Assembly: GCA_029266455.1 (NCBI GenBank)
Contig: JAQSWV010000001.1
Coordinates: 59,346 to 123,345, forward strand
Length of the DNA stretch: 64,000 nt
Direction: 5' to 3'
From: Nocardioidaceae bacterium
GTDB taxonomy: Bacteria > Actinomycetota > Actinomycetes > Propionibacteriales > Nocardioidaceae
How positions within the stretch are numbered: position 1 is the stretch's first letter; every line of letters begins with the position of its first letter. A model generated the notes under the pieces. The model saw nothing but the letters and a program-made list of their open reading frames with translations. It did not search any database and had not been told where the DNA came from. The translations under genes and the position numbers were made by a program. This document shows, one piece after another, positions 18,346 to 26,167 of the stretch.

Positions 18346-18603
18346 TTGCGTGACTTCGAGTTGCTGGACGGAGAAGCCGACGAGGAACTGTTGTGGCAGG
18401 AGCGGGCGCTGTGCGCCCAGACGGACCCCGAGGCGTTCTTCCCCGAGAAGGGCGGGTCCACCCGCGAGGCCAAGCGGGTCTGTCTCACCTGCGACGTGCA
18501 GAGCGAGTGCCTGGACTACGCGCTGGGCCACGACGAGCGCTTCGGCATCTGGGGCGGGCTGTCGGAGCGTGAGCGCCGGAAGCTGAAGAAGGCCGCCGGC
18601 TGA
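18346..18603 (+). CDS. whiB: WhiB-family iron-sulfur transcription regulator (WhiB2/WhmD type)
   Basis: An 85-residue protein. Four cysteines in the pattern C-x29-C-x2-C-x5-C (WQERALCAQTD, then VCLTCDVQSEC) bind a 4Fe-4S cluster. The GIWGG turn and the basic ERERRKLKK tail are the WhiB DNA-binding signature. The sequence around AQTDPEAFFPEKGGSTREAK is characteristic of the developmental/septation class (Streptomyces WhiB, mycobacterial WhiB2/WhmD), as is its position beside cofD. The TTG at 18346 has a strong GAGGAGG 7 nt upstream and gives the usual length. A GTG at 18253 would add 31 residues and could be used from a leaderless transcript. Confidence 0.9.
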   Translation: MRDFELLDGEADEELLWQERALCAQTDPEAFFPEKGGSTREAKRVCLTCDVQSECLDYALGHDERFGIWGGLSERERRKLKKAAG

Positions 18604-18619
18604 CCGACGCCGGCAGGGG

Positions 18620-19066
18620 CTACCGCGGGTCGATCTCGTCGGGGTCGCGATCGAGCAGGTCCGCGACCTCCTCCACCAGTACGTCGAGCACGAGCGCCGC
18701 CGTCTCCGCCCGCCCCCGAGCACGCTGGGCCACCGGCAGCCGGTAGACGACCACGCGGGCGTCCCGGCCGCGGCCGGCGGCGACGTGCGTGCCGAGAGGG
18801 ACCTCAGCGGTCCAGTCGTCCGGCAGGACCGGTGTCTCCTCCACGCCGAACTGCACGGCGTCCAGCGTGCCGGGAAGCGTGCTGCGCAGCCGTTCCACCG
18901 CTGCTCGCACCAGCTCGTCGAACGCCTGCGACGGACCCGGCCGGGCGAGCACCCCCCCGGGGCTGAGCGGACCGGGAAGCGCGCGCGGCCCGCGCGGTCC
19001 ACGTCCCCTGCGGTCGCGTCGGGGCCCCTGCCGAGGTCGCTGCGGAGAGGGCTGCTCCGGGGGCAC
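18620..19066 (-). CDS. Metallopeptidase-like family protein (Rv3259-like), zinc motif lost
   Basis: A 148-residue protein with an Arg/Pro/Gly-rich N-terminal 40 residues. A zincin-like fold segment follows: FDELVRAAVERLRSTLPG, VQFGVEETPVLPDDW, RVVVYRLPV, and VLDVLVEEVADLLDRDPDEIDP at the end. Related predicted metallopeptidases carry HExxH in the last helix. Here the equivalent is DVLVE, with no histidine, so zinc-dependent catalysis is unlikely. It sits beside whiB, divergent from DUF3499, as in M. tuberculosis. GTG start supported by a TAGGGT box 7 nt upstream. Function unknown. Confidence 0.75.
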   Translation of the reverse strand: MPPEQPSPQRPRQGPRRDRRGRGPRGPRALPGPLSPGGVLARPGPSQAFDELVRAAVERLRSTLPGTLDAVQFGVEETPVLPDDWTAEVPLGTHVAAGRGRDARVVVYRLPVAQRARGRAETAALVLDVLVEEVADLLDRDPDEIDPR

Positions 19067-19073
19067 GGGTCCG

Positions 19074-19079
19074 ACCCTA
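19074..19079 (-). promoter_or_regulatory. Leaderless -10 element of the metallopeptidase-like gene
   Basis: Minus-strand TAGGGT, 7 nt before the GTG at 19066; divergent from the DUF3499 box 36 bp away. Confidence 0.5.
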
Positions 19080-19114
19080 CGGCGAGGTTCCTACCGGCGC
19101 GGGGGCCCGGGCGG

Positions 19115-19120
19115 TAGCGT
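19115..19120 (+). promoter_or_regulatory. Leaderless -10 element of the DUF3499 gene
   Basis: TAGCGT, 6 nt before the GTG at 19127. It would drive the DUF3499-manB-Trm112-SIS operon. Confidence 0.5.
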
Positions 19121-19126
19121 CGCCGC

Positions 19127-19501
19127 GTGAGTGCTGGCCGCCGTTGTTCGCGCACCGCTTGCGTACGCCCTGCGGTGGCGACGCTCACGTATGTGTACTC
19201 CGACCGGACAGCCGTCCTCGGTCCGCTGGCGATCTACGCCGAGCCGCACTGCTACGACCTGTGCCGCGCGCACGCCGAGACGCTGTCGGCCCCCCGCGGA
19301 TGGGACGTCGTGCGACTGGCCCCCGACCAGGACTCCGGCCCCAGTGGTGACGACCTGGTGGCGCTCGCCGACGCGGTGCGCGAGGCGGCGCGACCGGTGG
19401 CCAACGGCCCTGGGGGCCCGGCGCGGGCCGAGCCGCTCGGCCGCGCGGTCGAGGTCGGGCGCCGGGGCCATCTTCGGGCGCTGCGCTCGACCGACGGCTG
19501 A
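19127..19501 (+). CDS. DUF3499 protein (Rv3258c-like), probable zinc ribbon
   Basis: A 124-residue actinobacterial protein. The N-terminal half has two Cys/His clusters, RRCSRTAC near residues 5-12 and EPHCYDLCRAHAE near 39-51, that together could form a zinc-binding site. ATLTYVYSDRTAVLGPLA is the conserved family core. The C-terminal half is less conserved and polar. Function unknown. It always travels with whiB, manB and cofD in the actinobacterial block, and here it heads the phosphomannomutase operon, 20 bp before manB. Confidence 0.82.
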   Translation: MSAGRRCSRTACVRPAVATLTYVYSDRTAVLGPLAIYAEPHCYDLCRAHAETLSAPRGWDVVRLAPDQDSGPSGDDLVALADAVREAARPVANGPGGPARAEPLGRAVEVGRRGHLRALRSTDG

Positions 19502-19521
19502 GCCCACCAGGAGGCAGCGGA

Positions 19522-20922
19522 GTGACCTCCCTGGCGCACGTCGTGAAGGCCTACGACGTCCGGGGCCTGGCTCCCGACGAGCTCGGTCCGGAGGAGGTCG
19601 CCGCGCTGGCCCAGGCCTTTGCCGAGCTGGTGAGTGCCGATCCCGCGTCCGCCGTGGCCGTGGGCCGGGACATGCGCGACACGTCGCCGGTGCTGGCCGA
19701 GGCGGTGACCGCGGGGATCACGAGGGCCGGGCTGGACGTCGTCGACATCGGTCTCGCGTCCACCGACCAACTGTACTTCGCCAGCGGCCACCTCGACCTT
19801 CCGGGGGTGATGGTGACCGCCAGTCACAACCCGGGCGCCTACAACGGGGTCAAGCTGTGCCGCGCCGGCGCCCGGCCGGTGGGTCGCGAGACGGGGCTGG
19901 GCGCCGTACGGTCGCGCGCCGAGCACCTGCTGGCCGCGCCGCGGCCGGCCGGCCGCCCGCCCGGTGCGGTGACCAGGCGGGACGTGCTCGCCGACTACGG
20001 CCGCCACCTGCGCGGCCTGGCACCGGTGGCCGGGCGCCGGCTCCGGGTCGTGGTCGACGCCGGCAGCGGCATGGCCGGCCACACCGTTCCCGCCGTCCTG
20101 GGGCCGCTCGACCTCGACGTGGTGCCGCTCTACTTCGACCTCGACGGCTCGTTCCCCCACCACGCCGCCAACCCGCTCGACCCCGCGACGCTCGTCGACC
20201 TGCAGGCCACCGTGCGGGCCACCGGCGCCGACCTCGGCCTGGCCTTCGACGGCGACGCCGACCGGTGCTTCGTCATCGACGAGGAGGGGGACCCGGTGAC
20301 GCCGTCCGCGGTCACGGCACTGCTCGCCACCCGTGCCCTGGCAGCCGAGCCGAACGCGGCCGTGGTGCACAACCTGATCTGCTCACGAGCCGTGCCGGAG
20401 ATCATCCGCGAGCACGGCGGCCGTCCGGTCCGGACCCGGGTCGGCCACTCCCTGATCAAGGCCGAGATGGCGCGATCCGGTGCTGCGGTCGGCGGCGAGC
20501 ACTCGGGCCACTTCTACTTCCGCGACTTCTGGTGCGCCGACTCCGGCATGCTCGCGGCCCTGCACGTGCTGGCCGCCCTCGCCGGGTCCGACGAGACCGT
20601 CACCTTGTCGGCCCTGCTGGCGCCGTACCACCGCTATGTGGCCTCGGGCGAGCTCAACTCCGCCGTCCCCGACCCGGCGGCCGCCGTCGAGGCCGTGCGG
20701 TCCCGGCACGCGGGCGACCCGGCCCTGGTGATCGACGAGCTGGACGGGCTCACCGTCAGCGGGCCACGCTGGTGGTTCAATCTACGGACGTCGAACACCG
20801 AGCCGCTGCTGCGGCTCAACGTGGAGGGCCTGGACATGGCCACCATGGTCGCGGTGCGCGACGAGACTCTGTCGACGATCCGCGCCGGTCGAGCCGGCGC
20901 CACCACAGGGAGCACGACGTGA
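19522..20922 (+). CDS. manB: Phosphomannomutase/phosphoglucomutase
   Basis: A 466-residue alpha-D-phosphohexomutase that interconverts mannose-6-phosphate and mannose-1-phosphate (and perhaps the glucose phosphates). The N-terminal KAYDVRGLAPDEL is typical. The phosphoserine loop is TASHNPGAYNGVK near residues 98-110, the metal loop DGDADRCF, the sugar-binding loop GGEHSGHFYF, and the C-terminal phosphate loop RTSNTEPLLRLN. It supplies Man-1-P to the nucleotidyltransferase at 14245 for GDP-mannose. GTG start with AGGAGG upstream. Overlaps the Trm112 gene by 4 bp. Confidence 0.93.
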   Translation: MTSLAHVVKAYDVRGLAPDELGPEEVAALAQAFAELVSADPASAVAVGRDMRDTSPVLAEAVTAGITRAGLDVVDIGLASTDQLYFASGHLDLPGVMVTASHNPGAYNGVKLCRAGARPVGRETGLGAVRSRAEHLLAAPRPAGRPPGAVTRRDVLADYGRHLRGLAPVAGRRLRVVVDAGSGMAGHTVPAVLGPLDLDVVPLYFDLDGSFPHHAANPLDPATLVDLQATVRATGADLGLAFDGDADRCFVIDEEGDPVTPSAVTALLATRALAAEPNAAVVHNLICSRAVPEIIREHGGRPVRTRVGHSLIKAEMARSGAAVGGEHSGHFYFRDFWCADSGMLAALHVLAALAGSDETVTLSALLAPYHRYVASGELNSAVPDPAAAVEAVRSRHAGDPALVIDELDGLTVSGPRWWFNLRTSNTEPLLRLNVEGLDMATMVAVRDETLSTIRAGRAGATTGSTT

Positions 20923-21158
20923 GGATCGACGACGACCTGCTGGCCATCCTCGCCTGCCCGGCCTGCCGTGCGCCGCTCCGCGTCAGCGGAGGCGACGGCG
21001 GGGCGGCACCCGAGCTGCTGTGCACCGGCTGTCTTCGGGCCTACCCCGTACGGGACGACATCCCGGTGCTGCTGGTCGACCAGGCCCGCGAGCCCGAGCC
21101 GCCGGTGGCCCGCGCCGACGAGCCACCCGGCACCGAGGAGCCCGCCGATGGCGGGTGA
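20919..21158 (+). CDS. Trm112-family zinc-ribbon protein
   Basis: A 79-residue protein with CPAC near residues 12-15 and CTGC near 36-39, followed by AYPVRDDIPVLLVDQAR, which is the Trm112/YcaR signature. Family members activate methyltransferases in eukaryotes; bacterial partners are poorly defined. The C-terminal 25 residues are Pro/Glu-rich. The GTG overlaps the manB stop (GTGA) and GGGAG lies about 6 nt upstream. It overlaps the downstream SIS gene by 11 bp, so all three are translationally linked. Confidence 0.85.
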   Translation: MRIDDDLLAILACPACRAPLRVSGGDGGAAPELLCTGCLRAYPVRDDIPVLLVDQAREPEPPVARADEPPGTEEPADGG

Positions 21159-22197
21159 GGTCTTCGACGACTCCGCACTGGACGACGAGCAGGTGCTCCG
21201 GCGGGTCGACCCGCTGCTGCGCCGGCTGGCCGAGTCCGGCGCGCGGGTGCGGCGCGAGGTCGACTCCACCCGCCCTGCCGTGACCGGTCTGCACGCCGAG
21301 GTACGGCCGCGGGCGATGGTGGTGGCGGGCGCCGACTCGCGGCTGCTCCGGGCGGTGCTGGAGCCGTGGTGCCCGGTCCCGTTCGTGGCCTGGCCCGGCC
21401 CGGGACTGCCCGGCTGGACCGGCGCCCTCGACATGGTGGTGGTGCTCGCCCCCCGCAGCGGAGACGACGCCGCATCCACGGCGGTCGCCGAGGCGGTCCG
21501 CCGGGGCAGCACCCTGCTGGTCGCGTGCCCGAGCCACGCCCCGATCGCCGAGCTTGCAGCCGCGCGCGAGACGACGGTGCTGCCGACGGTCACCGACGAC
21601 ACGCTGGCCGTCGCCGTGGCGGTGCTCGTCGCCCTGCAGCGCCTCGGCCTCGGGCCGGAGGTGGACCCCGATGCGGTGGCCGTGGCCCTGGACGAGGTGG
21701 CCGTCCGCTGCTCGCCGTTCCGGGACCTGGCCGGCAACCCGGCCAAGGAGCTCGCCATCGTGCTGGCCGAGGCCACTCCGCTGGTCTGGGGCGGGTCGGT
21801 GCTGGCCGCCCGGGCTGCCCGCCGCATCGCCGAGGCACTGCGGCGGGCCTCCGGACGTACTGCGCTGGCCGCGGACGCCGACCACTTGATGCCCGTGCTG
21901 GCAGCCGCGGCGCCCGCCGACCCCTTCGCGGACCCCTTCGCGGACCCGTTCGCCGACGGGCCTGCCGGCACCCTCCGTCCGGCACTGGTGCTGCTCGACG
22001 ACGAGGTGGACGCGCCGGTGGTGCGGGAGCAGCGGGGCCGGCTGGTGGCCGCCGCGCAGGCACAACGCGTGCGCGTGCACACCGTGACCGGAGCGGAGGG
22101 CGGGGCCGTCGCCCGGTACGGTTCCCTGATGACCACCGGCGCCTACGCCGCGGCGTACCTCGGGGTCGGTCTCGGGCGCGCCGCGGTCGAGTGGTGA
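21148..22197 (+). CDS. SIS-domain protein, phosphomannose/phosphoglucose isomerase-like (Rv3256c-like)
   Basis: A 349-residue protein with two weak SIS-like halves: [19 protein letters not shown] (first), [18 protein letters not shown] (phosphosugar loop region), and the C-terminal isomerase-like part with [20 protein letters not shown]. In bifunctional phosphoglucose/phosphomannose isomerases the C-terminal SIS region carries the catalytic His and Glu; these are not clear here. A class I manA gene, present nearby in some actinobacteria, is absent, so this protein could supply or regulate Man-6-P isomerase. Three in-frame DPFA units occur near residue 258. GAGGAG lies 7 nt before the ATG. Confidence 0.72.
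   Translation: MAGEVFDDSALDDEQVLRRVDPLLRRLAESGARVRREVDSTRPAVTGLHAEVRPRAMVVAGADSRLLRAVLEPWCPVPFVAWPGPGLPGWTGALDMVVVLAPRSGDDAASTAVAEAVRRGSTLLVACPSHAPIAELAAARETTVLPTVTDDTLAVAVAVLVALQRLGLGPEVDPDAVAVALDEVAVRCSPFRDLAGNPAKELAIVLAEATPLVWGGSVLAARAARRIAEALRRASGRTALAADADHLMPVLAAAAPADPFADPFADPFADGPAGTLRPALVLLDDEVDAPVVREQRGRLVAAAQAQRVRVHTVTGAEGGAVARYGSLMTTGAYAAAYLGVGLGRAAVEW
21919..21954 (+). repeat. 12-bp in-frame tandem repeat (DPFA x3)
   Basis: Three copies of GACCCCTTCGCG (the last with two changes) encode [12 protein letters not shown] inside the SIS gene, in a loop between predicted domains. It looks like recent slippage. Confidence 0.85.
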
Positions 22198-22199
22198 CC

Positions 22200-22205
22200 T
22201 ACGCT
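22200..22205 (+). promoter_or_regulatory. Candidate -10 element of ahcY
   Basis: TACGCT just after the SIS gene stop. Transcription from here would start near 22212 and give a 65-nt leader that begins with the hairpin at 22211-22242. Confidence 0.45.
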
Positions 22206-22210
22206 GGTGG

Positions 22211-22242
22211 CTCGGGGGAGCAGTCCTCCCCACGCAGCCGAG
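22211..22242 (+). promoter_or_regulatory. Structured 5' leader of ahcY
   Basis: An inner 6-bp stem GGGGAG/CTCCCC closes a 5-nt loop (22215-22231). An outer CTCG/CGAG stem (22211-22214 with 22239-22242) encloses it with a 7-nt bulge. It lies at the predicted 5' end of the ahcY mRNA. A SAM- or SAH-responsive element is conceivable here, but I could not match it to a known riboswitch consensus. Confidence 0.4.
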
Positions 22243-22276
22243 ACGCGTGCCGACGCGCGCCGAGACGAAGGACCCC

Positions 22277-23713
22277 ATGACTGTCGATTCCAAGGTCGCC
22301 GACCTGTCCCTCGCTGGCTACGGCCGGGCCGAGATCGACCTGGCCGAGCACGAGATGCCGGGCCTCATGGCCATGCGGGAGCGCCACTCCGGCAACCGTC
22401 CCCTGGCGGGGGCACGGATCACCGGGTCGCTGCACATGACCGTGCAGACCGCGGTGCTGATCGAGACCCTGGTCGCGCTCGGCGCCGAGGTCCGGTGGGC
22501 GAGCTGCAACATCTTCTCGACGCAGGACCACGCGGCCGCGGCCGTCGTCGTCGGCCCGGACGGCACCCCGGACGACCCGCGTGGCGTCCCCGTCTTCGCC
22601 TGGAAGGGCGAGTCGCTGGCCGACTACTGGTGGTGCGCCGAGCAGGCCCTGGTCTGGCCCGAAGGCCAGGCGCCGAACATGATCCTCGACGACGGCGGCG
22701 ACGCCACCTTGCTGGTGCACCTGGGCGTGCAGTACGAGAAGGCCGGACAGGTCCCCTCGCCGGACAGCACCGACAACGTCGAGCTGCAGGAGATCCTCGC
22801 GCTGCTCACCCGCTCGGTCGCCGACCACCCCAGCCGCTTCCGCGACATCGCGGAGTCGGTGCGCGGAGTCACCGAGGAGACGACCACCGGGGTGCTGCGG
22901 CTGTACGACCGGTTCCGTGAGGGCACGCTGCTCTTCCCCGCCATCAACGTCAACGACTCGGTGACCAAGTCGAAGTTCGACAACAAGTACGGCTGCCGGC
23001 ACTCGCTGATCGACGGCATCAACCGGGCCACCGACGTGCTCATCGGCGGCAAGATCGCCGTGGTGTGCGGCTACGGCGACGTCGGCAAGGGCTGTGCGGA
23101 CGCGCTGCGCGGTCAGGGGGCTCGCGTCATCGTCACCGAGATCGACCCGATCTGCGCGCTGCAGGCCGCCATGGACGGCTACCAGGTCACGCGTCTCGAC
23201 GATGTCCTGGACCAGGCCGACATCGTCATCACAGCGACCGGCAACAAGGACGTCGTCACGGCCGAGCAGATGGGCCGCATGAAGCACCAGGCGATCCTCG
23301 GCAACATCGGCCACTTCGACAACGAGCTCGACATGACCGGGCTGGCGGCCGTTCCCGGCATCGTCCGGACCACCATCAAGCCGCAGGTCGACACCTGGAG
23401 GTTCCCCGACGGGCACACGCTGATCATGCTGAGCGAGGGTCGTCTGCTGAATCTCGGCAATGCCACCGGTCACCCGTCATTCGTGATGTCCAACTCGTTC
23501 ACCAACCAGGTGCTGGCCCAGATCGAGCTGTTCACGAAGACGTCCGAGTACTCCCTCGGGGTGCACGTGCTGCCCAAGCATCTGGACGAGGAGGTCGCCC
23601 GTCTCCACCTCGGGGCGCTCGGCGTGCGGCTGACCGAGCTGACCAAGGACCAGGCCTCGTACCTCGGGGTCGACGTCGCCGGACCGTACAAGTCGGAGGC
23701 GTACCGCTACTGA
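22277..23713 (+). CDS. ahcY: Adenosylhomocysteinase
   Basis: A 478-residue NAD-dependent enzyme that splits S-adenosylhomocysteine into adenosine and homocysteine, clearing the by-product of methylation. The NAD loop is [19 protein letters not shown]. Substrate residues are in [35 protein letters not shown] and the C-terminal [10 protein letters not shown]. The terminal [13 protein letters not shown] carries the conserved Lys and Tyr that contact NAD of the neighbouring subunit. The length, with an insert of about 40 residues, is typical of mycobacterial/actinobacterial enzymes. GAAGGA lies a few bases before the ATG. It precedes mtrA by 41 bp. Confidence 0.96.
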   Translation: MTVDSKVADLSLAGYGRAEIDLAEHEMPGLMAMRERHSGNRPLAGARITGSLHMTVQTAVLIETLVALGAEVRWASCNIFSTQDHAAAAVVVGPDGTPDDPRGVPVFAWKGESLADYWWCAEQALVWPEGQAPNMILDDGGDATLLVHLGVQYEKAGQVPSPDSTDNVELQEILALLTRSVADHPSRFRDIAESVRGVTEETTTGVLRLYDRFREGTLLFPAINVNDSVTKSKFDNKYGCRHSLIDGINRATDVLIGGKIAVVCGYGDVGKGCADALRGQGARVIVTEIDPICALQAAMDGYQVTRLDDVLDQADIVITATGNKDVVTAEQMGRMKHQAILGNIGHFDNELDMTGLAAVPGIVRTTIKPQVDTWRFPDGHTLIMLSEGRLLNLGNATGHPSFVMSNSFTNQVLAQIELFTKTSEYSLGVHVLPKHLDEEVARLHLGALGVRLTELTKDQASYLGVDVAGPYKSEAYRY

Positions 23714-23741
23714 CTGCACACCCGGACGACGGGGCCGGGCG

Positions 23742-23747
23742 TACGCT
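23742..23747 (+). promoter_or_regulatory. Leaderless -10 element of mtrA
   Basis: TACGCT, 7 nt before the GTG at 23755. It gives mtrA its own promoter inside the short ahcY-mtrA gap. Confidence 0.5.
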
Positions 23748-23754
23748 GGCAGGC

Positions 23755-24468
23755 GTGCAGCCCGAGTCCGCGACGCCGCCTGCCGCCACCGGCCGTGGCC
23801 GGGTGCTGGTCGTCGACGACGACCCGAGCCTGGCCGAGATGCTCACCATCGTGCTGCGCAACGAGGGGTTCGACCCGGTGGTGTGCAACACCGGTGACCA
23901 GGCGATGGCCGCGTTCCGGCAGTACCGGCCGGACATGGTGCTGCTGGACCTGATGCTCCCGGGCATGGACGGCATCGACGTCTGCAAGGCGCTGCGCGCC
24001 GAGTCCGGGGTGCCGATCGTGATGCTCACCGCCAAGACCGACACCGTCGACATCGTGGTCGGGCTGGAGTCCGGCGCCGACGACTACGTGGTCAAGCCGT
24101 TCAAGCCGAAGGAGCTGGTCGCCCGCATCCGGGCCCGGCTGCGCCGCTACGACGAGCCCGTCCCCGAGGTCATCACGGTCCGGGACCTGACCATCGACGT
24201 GGCCGGCCACAGCGTCAAGCGCGGCGACACCGTGCTCACCCTGACGCCGCTGGAGTTCGACCTGCTGCTGTGCCTGGCCCGCAAGCCGTGGCAGGTGTTC
24301 TCCCGGGAGGTGCTGCTCGAGCAGGTCTGGGGCTACCGGCACGCCGCCGACACCCGGCTGGTCAACGTGCACGTGCAGCGCCTGCGCTCCAAGGTCGAGC
24401 ACGACCCCGAGAACCCGGAGATCGTCGTGACGGTGCGTGGTGTCGGGTACAAGGCCGGCACCGACTGA
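23755..24468 (+). CDS. mtrA: MtrA response regulator (OmpR/PhoB family)
   Basis: A 237-residue two-component regulator. The receiver domain (about residues 16-130) has the acidic pocket VVDDDPS, phospho-acceptor Asp65 in LLDLMLPGMDG, the Thr in MLTAKTD and the Lys in YVVKPFKPKEL. The C-terminal winged helix ends with DTRLVNVHVQRLRSKVEHD and VRGVGYKAG. MtrA controls cell-wall hydrolases, division and DNA replication genes in actinobacteria. The MtrB kinase gene overlaps by 32 bp downstream and LpqB follows, the conserved three-gene module. The start follows the leaderless box. Confidence 0.95.
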   Translation: MQPESATPPAATGRGRVLVVDDDPSLAEMLTIVLRNEGFDPVVCNTGDQAMAAFRQYRPDMVLLDLMLPGMDGIDVCKALRAESGVPIVMLTAKTDTVDIVVGLESGADDYVVKPFKPKELVARIRARLRRYDEPVPEVITVRDLTIDVAGHSVKRGDTVLTLTPLEFDLLLCLARKPWQVFSREVLLEQVWGYRHAADTRLVNVHVQRLRSKVEHDPENPEIVVTVRGVGYKAGTD

Positions 24469-26167
24469 CGGGCGCGCGCGCCTTCGGGCCGCCGCCGGGC
24501 TTCTGCGCAGTGTGGCCGCCTGGCCGGTGCGCGCCCTGATCCAGCTCTGGCGGGTGTCCTTGCAGGCCAGGGTGGTGATCAGCACGCTGGTGCTGGGAAC
24601 CGTCGTGCTCGCGTTCACGGCGTTCCTGCTCCTGGACCAGATCAGCGAGGGGCTGGTCGAGAGCAAGCGGCAGACCTCCCTGGCGCAGGCGCAGGCCGGC
24701 TTCCTCGACGCCCAGGCCCAGCTCGACGCCGCCCCCGAGCCGCGCGCCGGCCCGGGCCAGCTGCTGGACGGCCTGCTGCAGAGCCTGGAGAGCGGCAGCG
24801 GCACGCCGCACGCCTACGAGGTCGTGGTGGCGCCCGTCCTGGCCGAGTCATCGACGATCAGCGCCGGCAGGGCCTCTGCCTCCGTGGACCTCGCCAGCGT
24901 CCCGGAGGACCTGATCGCCGACGTGCGGGACCAGCCCGGGGCGTGGTGGACCTACACCCGGCTGATCTACGACAACGTGCAGGCCCCGAGCCAGGACTCG
25001 GCGGCGATCGCGGTCGGCTCGCAGGTCGAGGTGCCTGGCACCGGCGACGACTACGCCGTCTACTACCTCTTCCCGCTCGACGAGCAGCAACGGGCACTGG
25101 GGCTGGTCGGCCGCGCGGTGCTCACCGCCGGGCTGGTGCTGATGACCCTGGTGGCGGGGGTGGCCTGGCTGGTCACCCGCCAGGTGGTGACGCCCGTGCG
25201 GCTGGCCCGCCGGATCGCGGAGCGGCTGGCTGCCGGGCGGCTGCAGGAGCGCATGCAGGTGCGCGGCGACGACGACATCGCGCGGCTCGGCCGCTCCTTC
25301 AACCAGATGGCCACCAGCCTCCAGCGGCAGATCCGCCAGCTGGAGGAGCTGTCCCGGTTGCAGCGGAGATTCGTCTCCGACGTCTCGCACGAGCTTCGTA
25401 CCCCGCTCACGACGGTCCGCATGGCGGCCGACGTGCTGCACGACGCGCGCGGGGAGTTCGACGGCACGACCGCCCGGTCCGCGGAGCTGCTGCAGAACGA
25501 GCTGGACCGCTTCGAGTCGCTGCTGGCCGAGCTGCTCGAGATCAGCCGCTTCGACGCGGGTGCAGCACGCCTGGAGCTGCAGCAGCTGGACCTCGTGGAG
25601 ACCGCGCAGCGGGTCTGCGCGGCGCTGCGCCCCCTCGCCGACAGGGCCGGGGTGACGATGTCCCTGCGCTACCCGGGTCGCCCGGTCCGGGTCGAGGCCG
25701 ATCCCCGACGGGTCGACCGCATCGTGCGCAACCTGCTCTCGAACGCGCTCGCGCATGCCCACACAGACCGCGTGGAGGTGCTGGTGGCCGGTGACGACCA
25801 GGCCGTGGCCGTCGCCGTCCGTGACCACGGCATCGGGTTGCGGCCGGGGGATGCGGCCATGGTGTTCAACCGGTTCTGGCGGGCCGACCCGGCCCGTACC
25901 CGGACGGGCGGGGGCACCGGGCTGGGGCTGGCCATCGCGATGGAGGACGCCCAGCTCCACGGGGGGTGGCTGCAGGCCTGGGGAGAGGTCGGGAGCGGCA
26001 GCCAGTTCCGGCTCACCCTGCCCCGTCGCGCTGGCGACGACCTGCGCCGCTCGCCCCTGCCGCTGGTCCCGGACGACCTGGCCGGCCTGGTGGGCGAGCC
26101 GTACGGCCGGGTCAGCGAACCGCCGGCCACGGTCGGCGGCTCCGACCCGCGGAAGATCGGGACATGA
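24437..26167 (+). CDS. mtrB: MtrB sensor histidine kinase
   Basis: A 576-residue membrane kinase that phosphorylates MtrA. A first transmembrane helix lies near residues 45-68 and a second near 215-240, bracketing an extracytoplasmic sensor domain of about 150 residues. HAMP follows (RRIAERLAAGRLQERMQV). The HisKA box is FVSDVSHELRTPLTTV with the phospho-accepting His. The ATPase part has NLLSNALAHAHTD (N box), DHGIGLRPGD (G1) and GTGLGLAIAMEDA (G2). GTG 24437 overlaps mtrA; later in-frame starts before the first helix are possible. The stop overlaps the lpqB start (ATGA). Confidence 0.94.
   Translation: MVSGTRPAPTDGRARLRAAAGLLRSVAAWPVRALIQLWRVSLQARVVISTLVLGTVVLAFTAFLLLDQISEGLVESKRQTSLAQAQAGFLDAQAQLDAAPEPRAGPGQLLDGLLQSLESGSGTPHAYEVVVAPVLAESSTISAGRASASVDLASVPEDLIADVRDQPGAWWTYTRLIYDNVQAPSQDSAAIAVGSQVEVPGTGDDYAVYYLFPLDEQQRALGLVGRAVLTAGLVLMTLVAGVAWLVTRQVVTPVRLARRIAERLAAGRLQERMQVRGDDDIARLGRSFNQMATSLQRQIRQLEELSRLQRRFVSDVSHELRTPLTTVRMAADVLHDARGEFDGTTARSAELLQNELDRFESLLAELLEISRFDAGAARLELQQLDLVETAQRVCAALRPLADRAGVTMSLRYPGRPVRVEADPRRVDRIVRNLLSNALAHAHTDRVEVLVAGDDQAVAVAVRDHGIGLRPGDAAMVFNRFWRADPARTRTGGGTGLGLAIAMEDAQLHGGWLQAWGEVGSGSQFRLTLPRRAGDDLRRSPLPLVPDDLAGLVGEPYGRVSEPPATVGGSDPRKIGT

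Noticed and set aside
16084..19188. A single open frame joining cofE with sequence antisense to whiB and DUF3499
   Set aside because: Only its last 340 codons match a protein family. The rest overlaps confirmed genes on the other strand and in another frame.
22211..22242. Calling the ahcY leader a SAH riboswitch
   Set aside because: Only a stem-loop is evident; the conserved SAH-riboswitch core could not be matched.
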